This document shows positions 1-7,127 of a stretch of DNA of 18,363 nt, one piece after another. Origin of the DNA: Caulobacter sp. CCH9-E1 (GTDB lineage: Bacteria; Pseudomonadota; Alphaproteobacteria; Caulobacterales; Caulobacteraceae); the NCBI RefSeq assembly GCF_001556515.1, contig NZ_LSJA01000369.1, forward strand, positions 1-18,363, given 5' to 3'. The position numbers and the translations under genes were made by a program. The stretch's first letter is position 1. Every line of letters starts with the position of its first letter. The notes beneath the pieces were generated by a model. It had not been told where the DNA came from. It saw only the letters and a program-made list of their open reading frames with translations, and ran no database searches.

Positions 1-57
1 GAAGGCCGCCAAGGCGTTCACCGACAAGACCACGGCGCCCAACCAGATGTGGCAGGC
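1..57 (+). pseudogene. IS3-family transposase fragment (internal piece)
   Basis: Read from base 2, the first 19 codons contain TDKTTAPNQMWQ. This matches the segment just before the catalytic DDE core of IS3-family OrfB transposases, which usually continues with a TDFTY motif. Here the similarity stops after the WQ codons and the frame continues with unrelated residues to a stop near 210, so the copy is cut off within its core. The transposase at the right edge of the window (18059-18363, minus strand) belongs to the same kind of IS3 protein but holds the C-terminal part and points the other way. The stretch 58-245 holds nothing I recognise. The match is short, so confidence is moderate. Confidence 0.5.
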
Positions 58-245
58 CTCGCCGTACTCATCAAAGGTTCCAGGCTTTTGGAATTGCCAA
101 CGCCTGGGCTGCTGGATCTGCCCAGGCTTGACCTTGTCGCACGAGCTGAAGTGGCTGCAGCCGGATGATACGCCTGCGTGTCATCGATCCTTGAACGACC
201 GGCACTGCTGAGCCCGAACCGGTACGCCGTGATATAAAATTGAGC

Positions 246-980
246 ATGCAAATGGCCGACAAGATACCCCCTGAGATATTTCTAGAAATCAGGCGTGTCG
301 CTAGCGCCGAGTGGCCCGACAGCCCGGAAATGCAACAATATATGGTCGATGCGGAAGCGACGGCTTACCGCAAGCTTGCCAAGCTCGATTTCGGAGGGGC
401 GCTTGAGCAAAAAGCGGCGATCCTCAAAGAAGCCCACGAATACTACCAATCCTGGCAGGACATCGTCAGCTTCGTCTCGGAAGAGGTCGATGCCTTCAAC
501 ACCTTGGCAGCCTTCGCACCGGAAGATGTGCCGGTTGGCTTCGTCACAGAGCAGAAGCGTAAAGCCCGTGTCGAACACGACTGGTTTGCGTCCCAGCTTG
601 AAGACGTCCAGCAAGCGGTAGAAGCCTATCGCTACGTCCAGCGCACACGCGCGAAGGTGGGGCCTATCCGTGATCTCCTCGTCCGGATGGAGTCAATCAT
701 CGGGTCAGAATGCTACAACGCCAACATTCAGAACTATAGCGCCTGGGGTGTTTGGGAGGGCGAGGGCCGCGCGTTCCGTTATCCCGTGACTTACATTCGC
801 AATGGCCAGGAAGAGAAGCGCAAGGCCCGAACTGATGACCTGGAGCCCGAAGCGCTGATCACCTGTCATTACAAGTTTGGAGCCAACGAGCTGAGTATTC
901 ACCGGGCTCTGGTGCGCATCATCGATATGCTCAGAAACGACTACGACCTTAAAATTCCCGGCGACGAAGACCGTGCCTAG
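246..980 (+). CDS. hypothetical protein, 244 aa
   Basis: This is an open frame with good coding character that I do not recognise. The product is soluble-looking, acidic and mostly helical, with no signal peptide or membrane segment. The middle (about residues 45-145) is rich in E, K, A and Q and probably forms long helices. The C-terminal half has a more mixed composition with the stretch SAWGVWEGEGRAFRYPVTYI, then a helical end. A TTG at 240 is in frame, but the ATG codons at 246 and 252 are better starts; no strong Shine-Dalgarno sequence precedes any of them, so 246 is a choice rather than a proof. It stands alone between a transposase remnant and the hipBA operon, so it may be cargo brought in with the element. 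Confidence 0.7.
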   Translation: MQMADKIPPEIFLEIRRVASAEWPDSPEMQQYMVDAEATAYRKLAKLDFGGALEQKAAILKEAHEYYQSWQDIVSFVSEEVDAFNTLAAFAPEDVPVGFVTEQKRKARVEHDWFASQLEDVQQAVEAYRYVQRTRAKVGPIRDLLVRMESIIGSECYNANIQNYSAWGVWEGEGRAFRYPVTYIRNGQEEKRKARTDDLEPEALITCHYKFGANELSIHRALVRIIDMLRNDYDLKIPGDEDRA

Positions 981-1079
981 GGAACGCGAGTTCTCGCCTG
1001 CTTCGTCTTCGCTGCTTTGACCCATGTGACGCGATCGCTATTCCGCGTGGGGCAATAATTCGCCCGCGACCTATCGGCA

Positions 1080-1093
1080 GTCCAGGTTTGGAC
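1080..1093. promoter_or_regulatory. upstream hip operator candidate (O2)
   Basis: The inverted repeat GTCCA-GGTT-TGGAC has the same arms and the same 4-bp spacer as the stronger site at 1121-1134 (GTCCA-TTTA-TGGAC). The two centres are 41 bp apart, close to four helical turns, which suits cooperative binding of a dimeric repressor. HipB-type antitoxins are known to bind paired inverted repeats ahead of hipBA. Assigning it to this HipB is inference. Confidence 0.55.
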
Positions 1094-1117
1094 AATTAAC
1101 TTGCAAAGTGCATGGTA

Positions 1118-1137
1118 ACTGTCCATTTATGGACAGT
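1118..1137. promoter_or_regulatory. main hip operator candidate (O1), 9-bp perfect arms
   Basis: The sequence ACTGTCCATTTATGGACAGT is two perfect 9-bp arms around a TT spacer. It overlaps the ATG-proximal codons of the longest possible hipB frame, which suggests that the real start lies at or after the GTG at 1136. A weak promoter may use TTGCAA (1101-1106) as a -35 with an AT-rich -10 inside this palindrome, so a bound HipB would block transcription. The palindrome is seen directly; the promoter reading is tentative because the -10 match is poor. Confidence 0.6.
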
Positions 1138-1471
1138 GCTAAAGACGCCATCCGAAATCCTGCAAGACCTCGCTGGGCGCATTAAGGCGCGACGAGTCGC
1201 CTTGGGCTGGCCCCAGCTGGAGGCCGCTCAACGGGCCGGCGTCGCCTACCGGACCTGGCGGCGTTTGGAGAACGAAGGTCAAGCCTCGCTGGAGGACATG
1301 GTCAAGGCCGCTGTCGCCCTGCGCTGCGAAGATGCGCTGAGCGGATTGTTTCCCCTCCCTGCGGCCAGCAGCCTCGATGCGCTCCTGGCGCAGCAGGCCG
1401 CCGACGCCGGGACACGGCCGGCGCGTGTGCGGGCGCCCAGGTCACGACCTGCGAAGGCTCCGCGCCCATGA
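1136..1471 (+). CDS. hipB: HipB-like antitoxin, XRE-family helix-turn-helix
   Basis: This is a small DNA-binding antitoxin that would neutralise HipA and repress the operon. Counting from the GTG start at 1136, residues about 6-65 form an XRE-type HTH: ILQDLAGRIKARRVALGW is helix 1, AAQRAGVAYRTWRRLENEG covers the recognition region, and ASLEDMVKAAVAL follows. The C-terminal tail is Arg/Pro/Ala-rich and probably disordered, as is common in antitoxins. An in-frame ATG at 1112 would give 119 residues, but it places a perfect palindromic operator inside the coding sequence; GTG at 1136 avoids this and would be leaderless or nearly so. The stop overlaps the hipA start as ATGA (1468-1471), so the two are translationally coupled. 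Confidence 0.85.
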   Translation: MLKTPSEILQDLAGRIKARRVALGWPQLEAAQRAGVAYRTWRRLENEGQASLEDMVKAAVALRCEDALSGLFPLPAASSLDALLAQQAADAGTRPARVRAPRSRPAKAPRP

Positions 1472-2721
1472 AGCTTGCGCCCGGGACCCCGCTGGCCGCC
1501 AACCTGGTCTTTGGCGAGGGCCAGCCCCCCCTCCCCGTCGGCCGGCTGGCCATGGCCGGCGGCCTGGCGCAGCTGGAATGGTCGCCGGAGCTGGTCGCCG
1601 CGCCTCTCCCCGTTTCGGCCCTACTCTATCCGCCCGAACCCGGCTTGCATCCCGCGCGCGGCCGGGAGTTTGAAGGTCTGCACGGTTTTCTCGCTGACAG
1701 CCTGCCTGAAGGCTGGGGCTTCCTCGTCATGCGGCGACGCTTGAGCAAGCTGGGCGTCGCTATCGAGACGCTAAGCGCCCTGGATCGGCTCGCCCTGGTC
1801 GGCGACCACGGCCGCGGCGCCCTCACCTACCGCCCGGCGACCGCGCCGCCGCCGGAGGTCGAAAGCCTCGATCTCGACGCCCTGGCCGCCGAGTCGACCG
1901 CGATCCTGACTGGCCACGAAGGCGCGCTGGCCGACACCTTGGCCACCCTGGCGGGCGGCTCGGGCGGCGCCCGGCCCAAGGTTCACGTCGGGTTCGACGC
2001 CGAAGGGCGGGTCTCGGTCTCAGAAGGCGAGACCGCCGCCGGCCACGAGGCCTGGATCGTCAAGTTCGCCGCGACCAACGATCCTCCCGACATCGGTCCC
2101 ATCGAAGCGGCCTATGCGGCCATGGCCGTGGCCGCCGGTCTGGCCATGGCCCCCTATCGGCTGCTGCCGTCAAAGACGGGGCCCGGCTATTTCGCCACCC
2201 GCCGTTTCGATCGCCCAGAGCCTGGTCGGCGCCTGCACATGGTCTCGTTGAGCGGCGCGGTCGAGGCGCCTTGGCGCACGCCCGCAAGCTACGATCTCTT
2301 CCTGCGCGCGACACTGGCCATCACCCGCCACGCTGACGACCTGCACGCGGCCTTCCGGCGCATGGTCTTCAATGTTCTTTCCAGCAATCGGGATGATCAT
2401 ACGCGGCAGCACAGCTATTTGATGGACGAGGCCGGGGAGTGGCGGCTCGCTCCAGCCTATGACCTGACCTATTCGACGGGGCCGGGCGGCGAGCACTACC
2501 TCGACATCGAGGGCGAGGGCAAAAACCCGACCCGCGACCAGGTCCGCAGCCTCGGACGTCGCCATGGTCTGCACGATAGGCTGATCGACACCATCATCGA
2601 TGAGGTCCGCGCCGCCGTGGCGGACTGGACGCGCTTCGCCAACGAGGCCGGCGTTAGCCGGGCGTCCCAAAGCGAAATTCAGTCCGCCCACCGGTCAGTT
2701 GTTTCGGCGTTCTTGACCTAA
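1468..2721 (+). CDS. hipA: HipA-like serine/threonine kinase toxin
   Basis: This is a type II toxin kinase. In the E. coli system HipA phosphorylates glutamyl-tRNA synthetase and induces dormancy; the target here is unknown. The 417-residue length is close to the family's usual 430-440. An N-terminal subdomain includes the family pattern GLHGFLADSLPEGWG (about residues 68-82). A Gly-rich phosphate-binding loop GGSGGARPK lies at about 163-171. The catalytic loop is NRDDH at 307-311, with the Mg-binding aspartate in APAYDLTYS (D332). The catalytic and metal-binding aspartates (309 and 332) fall at the same numbers known from E. coli HipA, so the kinase looks intact. It overlaps hipB by 4 bases. 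No clear terminator follows. On a plasmid this pair would act as an addiction module. Confidence 0.93.
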   Translation: MKLAPGTPLAANLVFGEGQPPLPVGRLAMAGGLAQLEWSPELVAAPLPVSALLYPPEPGLHPARGREFEGLHGFLADSLPEGWGFLVMRRRLSKLGVAIETLSALDRLALVGDHGRGALTYRPATAPPPEVESLDLDALAAESTAILTGHEGALADTLATLAGGSGGARPKVHVGFDAEGRVSVSEGETAAGHEAWIVKFAATNDPPDIGPIEAAYAAMAVAAGLAMAPYRLLPSKTGPGYFATRRFDRPEPGRRLHMVSLSGAVEAPWRTPASYDLFLRATLAITRHADDLHAAFRRMVFNVLSSNRDDHTRQHSYLMDEAGEWRLAPAYDLTYSTGPGGEHYLDIEGEGKNPTRDQVRSLGRRHGLHDRLIDTIIDEVRAAVADWTRFANEAGVSRASQSEIQSAHRSVVSAFLT

Positions 2722-2960
2722 GTTAGGGTCGCGTCAGCCATGGCCCGCCCGCCGATTGGGTCGTGAATATCGGACACATAGACGACAGAGCGCTCTTTGA
2801 TAGGGCCTCTCCCCCGCGCTGGGCACTTAGCCCAAGTGCTTGCACGCCCCTTACGCCGTGGCGCGCGCCGCGACGTGCTGGCCACGGGAGGCTCTCACAC
2901 ATTGACGAGGTGGGGCCCGACAGCCGGCTGCTCGTTTAGGATTTATTTACCATACGCCTG

Positions 2961-2976
2961 GATGAAAGTTTTCATC
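2961..2976. promoter_or_regulatory. palindrome upstream of parA (operator candidate)
   Basis: GATGAAA-GT-TTTCATC has perfect 7-bp arms around a 2-bp spacer in an AT-rich stretch about 75-90 bp ahead of the parA start. ParA proteins of this type carry an N-terminal helix-turn-helix and commonly repress their own operon, so this is a plausible site for it. The binding partner is inferred. Confidence 0.45.
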
Positions 2977-2998
2977 TTTGTTTTTGGCTAAATTCATT

Positions 2999-3025
2999 CA
3001 AACCTGCTCTCTCAGCCCAGGTTTG
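2999..3025. repeat. inverted repeat in the parA leader
   Basis: CAAACCTG and CAGGTTTG are perfect 8-bp arms separated by 11 bp. The feature ends 26 bp before the parA ATG. It could form a hairpin in the leader RNA or be a second operator. Confidence 0.4.
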
Positions 3026-3051
3026 GCGATTCACAGTGGGGACGGCGACAA

Positions 3052-4260
3052 ATGGATTCGATCGTGACCGAAGCGGATCGGATTGGCCAATTGGCCAACG
3101 CCGGCGAGCAAATGGTTGAGCGGCTTCGTCGAACAGCGTTTCTCCCCGGGCAGACCAAGAGCTTGGATGTTCGTATCGGCATCGCTGAGGCCGCCGAGCT
3201 ACTGGGATGCTCGTCCAATCGAATCCGGATGGCCGAACAAGATGGTCGCCTCCCCTCCCCGCCTGAGTCCGAGAGCGGTCGCCGGATTGGCTATGATATC
3301 CCCGCCCTCTTGAACATGCGGCAGGTCTTGGGCGCCTCACCGCGACGTGGGCCTAACGATCCACCGTCCATAATCACGGTTCAGAATTTTAAGGGCGGCG
3401 TTGGGAAGTCGACGGTTACGACGCACCTGGCTCACTATCTCGCCGTCGCTGGCTATCGCGTGCTCGTGGTCGACTGCGATAGCCAGGCCACGACCACGAC
3501 GCTCTTCGGCTTCAACCCTCACTTCGCCATACGGCGGGAGGAGACCCTCTATCCGTACCTGTCGATAGAGCCCACCCAAGACGATCTGGCCTATGCGGTT
3601 AAAAAAACCGTGTGGCCAAACGTCGACCTTATCCCCTCGAACCTGCAGATGTTCGACATCGAATATGAGCTCGCCGCGGCGGGAACTGGCGGTGGCGGGG
3701 TTCTGGCCTCACGGTTCCGGAAGCTCCGCGAGGGTCTCTTTGAACTGGCCCAGGACTACGACGTGGTTCTGCTGGATCCACCGCCGGCGCTGGGGACAAT
3801 TTCGCTTGCCGTCATGCAGGCGGCCAATGCGCTCTTGGTCCCCTTGGCGGCGACGACGCCAGATTTCTGCTCGACCGTTCAGTTTCTGTCGATGATGGAC
3901 CAGGTCATCGGTCAGCTCACCGCAGCAGGCATCACCGTCGAGTACGACTTCTGCCGGCTGATATGCTCCAAGTTCAACGCCAATGACCCCAGCCAAGACA
4001 TGGTCCAGCGCGTCATGGATCAGGCCTTTGGTCCCGCCCTTCTGCCCATCCCCATCCTCGAGTCGGCTGAGATCAGTCACGCCGCTCTTCGGATGATGAC
4101 GGTGTATGAACTGGAAAGGCCGATCGGAACGCCAAGGACCCACAAGCGCTGCCGCTCCAATCTTGATGAAGCGCTTTCGCAGGTGGAACAGCTTGTCCGC
4201 CGCCGCTGGGGTCGTCCCTTGGTCCAACCAGCCCCCTCGCTGGCCGCAGTGACCGCCTGA
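3052..4260 (+). CDS. parA: plasmid partition ATPase ParA with N-terminal HTH
   Basis: This Walker-type ATPase drives plasmid segregation together with ParB and parS. Residues about 40-95 form a MerR-like helix-turn-helix (IGIAEAAELLGCSSNRIRMA), typical of long type Ia ParA proteins that also autorepress. The deviant Walker A motif KGGVGKST is at 114-121, preceded by the usual beta strand ending IITVQNF. Motif A' VVDCDSQAT has D141, and Walker B VVLLDPPPALG has D242. The length (402 aa) fits type Ia and RepA-like ParA proteins. It starts at ATG 3052 after a weak GGGGAC sequence. It is 19 bp upstream of parB in the same direction and appears co-transcribed. A perfect 16-bp palindrome (3083-3098) lies inside its first codons. 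The gene looks complete. Confidence 0.95.
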   Translation: MDSIVTEADRIGQLANAGEQMVERLRRTAFLPGQTKSLDVRIGIAEAAELLGCSSNRIRMAEQDGRLPSPPESESGRRIGYDIPALLNMRQVLGASPRRGPNDPPSIITVQNFKGGVGKSTVTTHLAHYLAVAGYRVLVVDCDSQATTTTLFGFNPHFAIRREETLYPYLSIEPTQDDLAYAVKKTVWPNVDLIPSNLQMFDIEYELAAAGTGGGGVLASRFRKLREGLFELAQDYDVVLLDPPPALGTISLAVMQAANALLVPLAATTPDFCSTVQFLSMMDQVIGQLTAAGITVEYDFCRLICSKFNANDPSQDMVQRVMDQAFGPALLPIPILESAEISHAALRMMTVYELERPIGTPRTHKRCRSNLDEALSQVEQLVRRRWGRPLVQPAPSLAAVTA

Positions 4261-4279
4261 GGCGTCTGGAGGAAGCACG

Positions 4280-5392
4280 ATGTCCAAACGCCAATCCGAC
4301 TACCTGAATTCCCTTCTTGGCCCTGATCCGGCCGCTGTGGAGCCCGCGGCGGAGCCGGTGACGTCCGCGCCCCAGCCGGCGGCCGTGAGCAGTCCCGATC
4401 CGATCTCCCCTCCCCTCTCCTCTGCACGTACCGCGCCAGGTATGACCTTGCTCGCGCGAGAGTCCGCCTTGGCCCGGATCGCGGCGGGCGAGGTTAAACA
4501 GGTCACCCAGCTTCTGCTCGACCCAGCGCGCGTGCGGATCTGGGTGGGCAACGCGCGGCATCAGCAAAGCCTGAACGAGGCGGCCTGTCGTGATTTGATC
4601 GACTCTATCCTGGCCGAGGGCGGTCAGAAAGTGCCGGTGGTCGTAAGGCGCGTGTCAGACGACCCGCAGCATGATTACGAGCTCATTGCTGGAACCCGAC
4701 GGCACTGGTCCATCAGCTGGCTGCGGGCCAATAGCTACCCTGATTTACAGCTTCTGGCCCAGGTGCAGTCGCTCGATGATGAGAGCGCGTTTCGGCTCGC
4801 GGACCTTGAGAACCGGGCGCGCAAAGACGTCTCGGATTTTGAACGAGCGAGGAACTATCGCGACGCATTGAAGAGCTATTACGGCGACCGGCAGATCCGG
4901 ATGGCTGAACGCCTCAACCTATCCAAAGGCTGGCTCTCCAAGATGCTCTCGGTCGCGGATATCCCTGACTGGGCTGTTTCAGCATTCTCAGGGCTTGGCG
5001 ATATCCAGCTGAAAACTTGCTACCCGCTCGCCCAACGCATCAAGGCGGTCTCGCAAGCTGACCCAACCGCCTTGAAGCGGATGCAGAAGGAAGCGGCCCG
5101 GCTCAAGCAGGAGCAGCGTTCGCGGCTGGACACGGGGCAGCCACCACTAGGCGCCGCTGAAGTCTCAGACGCCCTCATCAAGGCCGCACAATCGCCTAGC
5201 CAAGAGCAGGAGTCGCTGTTCGCAGCCGACTCGGTGCATGGTCGACGGGCTTTGTCTGTGCTTTCCGCCAATAGGAACGGTGCGACGCTTCGGATCCACG
5301 CGGGGTCAGGCGCAAGCGAGGCCGAACTGTTGAGCCTGGTGGAGCAAGCCTTGGCTTTTCTGCGGTCGCGCGGCCGAGGCTTCGCCGACTAG
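4280..5392 (+). CDS. parB: plasmid partition protein ParB
   Basis: This is the centromere-binding protein that loads at parS and stimulates the ParA ATPase. The N-terminus (about 1-60) is a Pro/Ala-rich, low-complexity arm starting SKRQSDYLNSLLGP, where ParA-interacting residues usually lie. The ParB/Srx CTPase-like domain follows, with the hallmark box ELIAGTRRHW at about 134-143, then LADLENRARKDVSDFERARN. A helix-turn-helix is at about 203-230 (QIRMAERLNLSKGWLSKML). The C-terminal part is helical and ends in a likely dimerisation segment. A clear Shine-Dalgarno sequence (GGAGGAAG) sits 5-6 bases before ATG 4280. Two palindromic parS-like sites follow directly downstream, which supports the role. 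The gene looks intact. Confidence 0.94.
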   Translation: MSKRQSDYLNSLLGPDPAAVEPAAEPVTSAPQPAAVSSPDPISPPLSSARTAPGMTLLARESALARIAAGEVKQVTQLLLDPARVRIWVGNARHQQSLNEAACRDLIDSILAEGGQKVPVVVRRVSDDPQHDYELIAGTRRHWSISWLRANSYPDLQLLAQVQSLDDESAFRLADLENRARKDVSDFERARNYRDALKSYYGDRQIRMAERLNLSKGWLSKMLSVADIPDWAVSAFSGLGDIQLKTCYPLAQRIKAVSQADPTALKRMQKEAARLKQEQRSRLDTGQPPLGAAEVSDALIKAAQSPSQEQESLFAADSVHGRRALSVLSANRNGATLRIHAGSGASEAELLSLVEQALAFLRSRGRGFAD

Positions 5393-5398
5393 GCCTCA

Positions 5399-5420
5399 AA
5401 AGTTTCCCCGGGGAAACTTT
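5399..5420. promoter_or_regulatory. parS-like centromere site 1 (22-bp perfect palindrome)
   Basis: The core GTTTCCCCGGGGAAAC is flanked by AAA and TTT-type bases, giving 22 bp of perfect symmetry that begins 6 bases after the parB stop. The outer GTTTC/GAAAC arms resemble the outer arms of the chromosomal parS consensus (TGTTTCACGTGAAACA), but the centre CCCGGG differs. A 22-bp perfect palindrome is very unlikely by chance in 18 kb. Its location next to parB makes a ParB site the best reading. Confidence 0.75.
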
Positions 5421-5460
5421 GTTCGCGGCCCGCCAGGGTGGCGTGGGCATGGGTGAAGGA

Positions 5461-5478
5461 AGTTTCCCCAGGGAAACT
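5461..5478. promoter_or_regulatory. parS-like centromere site 2
   Basis: AGTTTCCCCAGGGAAACT is the same palindrome as site 1 with one substitution at the centre (G to A), exactly 60 bp further on. The shared arms and exact spacing suggest two ParB-binding sites on nearly the same helical face. It lies 50 bp ahead of the preferred repA start, so ParB binding might also influence repA expression. Confidence 0.7.
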
Positions 5479-5527
5479 CGCGGCGAGGGAAGAGAGACGG
5501 CGCGCTTGTCTGGAACGGTCGAGCATC

Positions 5528-6658
5528 ATGGCTAGCAATACGAGCAAGGGGGCCGTGGAGCAGATCGACCTGTTTCTGCCCTATCTGGCTGATCTGAATC
5601 TCCGAGATCAGCGCGAGATGATGGAAAGGCCCTTCTTCAGCCTTTCGAAAAGCAAGCGCACCAAACCGATCGACTACACCTCTCCCGACGGGAAGGTCTG
5701 GGTCCACGTTTCGGCCAATCCTGATTACGGCATGGCGACCATCTGGGACGCCGATATCCTGATCTACTGCGCCAGCGTCCTGAACGATTTGAAGGAGCGC
5801 CGGGTCAATGAGATCCCTCGCGTCCTGAAGGTCATGCCCTATGACATTCTGCGGAGTATCGGCCGTCCCGTCACGGGCCGCTCATACGAGCTCTTGGGGG
5901 CTGCGCTCGACCGCCTGCAATCGACCACGGTTAAGACCAACATCCGGGCGGATCAAAGGCGAGAGGCGACCTTCTCCTGGCTCGATAGCTGGAGCCAATT
6001 GGTCGATGAAAAGACCGATCGCTCGCGCGGGATCTCGATCGCGCTATCGAGTTGGTTCTACGACGGCGTCCTGATGGCCGGTGGGGTTTTGTCGATTGAT
6101 CGGTCTTACTTCTCAATCACAGGGGGACGCGAGCGCTGGCTCTACAAAGTCGCTCGCAAGCACGCTGGCGGGGCAGGGGAGGACGGCTTTGCGATCGCCC
6201 TTCCGACGCTCTTTGAAAAATCTGGCGCCGAAGGCCAGTATCGCCGGTTCAAGTTTGAAATGACCGCGCTGGTCCGGGAAAACCCTATCCCGGGCTATGA
6301 ACTCTCGCTTGAGCCAGCGGTCACCTCCAAGGAGCCCCTACTACGCATTCGGCGAAAGTCCGTCGAAAAGGCAAAGCCCGTGAGCAAGACGCCGGAGAAT
6401 GCGGCCGCTCCGAAGAAAACTGGCTTTACGACGTCCACGCCCAGACCCGTGGAACTGGAGCCGCGTGGCTACTTGACCGATGAGACATTGGCCCACCTTC
6501 GTGAGCACTACAGAGGCTGGGATTTCCACGCCCTGCATAGGGAGTTTCAGACCTGGCTCCATGGTCAGGATGAGCGTCAGCCCGACCGTTATCAGAGCGC
6601 CTTCATCGGCTTTGTGCGCCGCTACCACGAAAAAAACCGCCACCAACTGCGCGGTTAG
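5528..6658 (+). CDS. repA: replication initiator protein RepA (RPA family)
   Basis: This is a plasmid replication initiator of the RPA family (Pfam PF10134), expected to bind the iterons downstream and open the origin. Family signatures run through the protein: EQIDLFLPYL near the N-terminus, RPFFSLSKSKRT, then ATIWDADILIYCASVLND, PYDILRSIGRPVTGRSYELL, LDRLQSTTVKTNIR, FSWLDSW, and SIDRSYFSITGGRERWLYKV followed by ARKHAGG. The C-terminal quarter (after about residue 265) has a Lys/Pro-rich linker and then a separate helical segment ending near KNRHQLRG. A longer in-frame start (GTG 5438) would place the second parS site inside the gene, and its extra residues do not look like the family, so ATG 5528 is preferred although its ribosome site is weak. 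It is about 376 residues and intact. Confidence 0.92.
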   Translation: MASNTSKGAVEQIDLFLPYLADLNLRDQREMMERPFFSLSKSKRTKPIDYTSPDGKVWVHVSANPDYGMATIWDADILIYCASVLNDLKERRVNEIPRVLKVMPYDILRSIGRPVTGRSYELLGAALDRLQSTTVKTNIRADQRREATFSWLDSWSQLVDEKTDRSRGISIALSSWFYDGVLMAGGVLSIDRSYFSITGGRERWLYKVARKHAGGAGEDGFAIALPTLFEKSGAEGQYRRFKFEMTALVRENPIPGYELSLEPAVTSKEPLLRIRRKSVEKAKPVSKTPENAAAPKKTGFTTSTPRPVELEPRGYLTDETLAHLREHYRGWDFHALHREFQTWLHGQDERQPDRYQSAFIGFVRRYHEKNRHQLRG

Positions 6659-6719
6659 CTAGCGGCCGGCTCGTCCGGGGAGGGTGCTTTGCGGCCCGAC
6701 CTCACACCAACCGTTCCCG

Positions 6720-6797
6720 AAATGTCGTGCGGTGCTGGACGGCGGGGCGAGCGGAGCCGCCCACCACGGCACGCAGCGCTAGCGACTGAACGTTTTT
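6720..6797. other. possible hairpin and T-run after repA
   Basis: GGCGG and CCGCC arms, extended by imperfectly matching outer arms (TGCGGTGC versus GGCACGCA), could form a long GC-rich hairpin at about 6728-6776. A run of six T lies at 6792-6797. The T-run is too far from the stem for a textbook intrinsic terminator, so this is only a candidate transcription barrier between repA and the iterons. Confidence 0.3.
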
Positions 6798-6870
6798 TCT
6801 AGGGGAACGTGGCAAAGTGATTCAATCGCGATTTGCCCGCGTGTTCGATTGACCTAACTTTGCCAGGCTT

Positions 6871-6974
6871 CGACACATCAGGAACGCAAGACGACACCTC
6901 AGGAACAGCCTATCGACACTCCAGGAACGCCACGCTCGATACATCAGGAACGAAAGCCCGATACTCCAGGAACG
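6871..6974 (+). repeat. five iterons of the replication origin
   Basis: Five direct copies of a 16-bp unit with consensus CGAYACNYCAGGAACG start at 6871, 6892, 6914, 6937 and 6959, with steps of 21, 22, 23 and 22 bp (two helical turns). Copies alternate slightly between CATCAGG, CCTCAGG and CTCCAGG cores, and copy 2 ends in ACA rather than ACG. This spacing is characteristic of iterons bound by an initiator on one face of the helix. They lie about 210 bp after repA. Confidence 0.88.
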
Positions 6975-6975
6975 C

Positions 6976-6984
6976 TGTGGATAG
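6976..6984 (-). promoter_or_regulatory. DnaA box-like site beside the iterons
   Basis: TGTGGATAG is, on the minus strand, CTATCCACA, one base away from the DnaA consensus TTATCCACA. It sits 2 bases after the last iteron, the usual arrangement in iteron origins where the host DnaA helps open the duplex. Confidence 0.65.
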
Positions 6985-7127
6985 ATTCTTCCTTGGATTC
7001 TGGACCATTAGCGCGCTGAAGCCGCCCTTAACTCTTAAACTTTTTCTTCTCTAACCCTCTAACGCCCATGAGATGTCGAAAGATCTGAAGGGAAGATTAG
7101 GTCGCAAAAGGACGTTCCGCGCTGAGC

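Larger units (their letters stand above)
2722..3051. other. intergenic region hipA-parA, probable parA control region
   Basis: This is a 330-bp gap with no convincing gene; a 64-codon frame at 2797-2991 is Arg-rich and has no family features. The last 120 bases are markedly more AT-rich than the surroundings and hold two inverted repeats (2961-2976 and 2999-3025), so this probably contains the promoter and operator of parAB-repA. I could not identify a confident -35/-10 pair. Confidence 0.5.
6871..7061. other. probable vegetative replication origin (oriV)
   Basis: This groups the iterons, the DnaA-like box and the following AT-rich tract (about 6985-7061, including runs such as CTTAAACTTTTTCTTCTC) that could be the unwinding element. 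The order RepA gene, iterons, DnaA box and AT-rich DNA matches iteron-type plasmid origins. A 73-codon frame across the repeats is an artefact of the repeat sequence. Confidence 0.75.

Noticed and set aside
963..1007. GACGAAG/CTTCGTC inverted repeat across the end of the first gene as a terminator
   Set aside because: The arms are only 7 bp, 31 bp apart, and no T-run follows.
2797..2991. 64-codon frame between hipA and parA
   Set aside because: Arg/Gly-rich, lacks a ribosome site, and overlaps the palindromic control region.
1082..3026. Shared 10-mer CCAGGTTTGG upstream of both hipB and parA (1082-1091 and 3017-3026)
   Set aside because: Many 10-mers recur by chance in 18 kb; the inverted repeats around them differ, so common regulation is not supported.
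5438..5527. Extended GTG start for repA
   Set aside because: It would put parS site 2 in the coding sequence, and the extra residues do not resemble the RPA family.
6833..7054. 73-codon frame with repeated TSGT residues
   Set aside because: The repeats are the translated iterons of the origin; no coding evidence otherwise.
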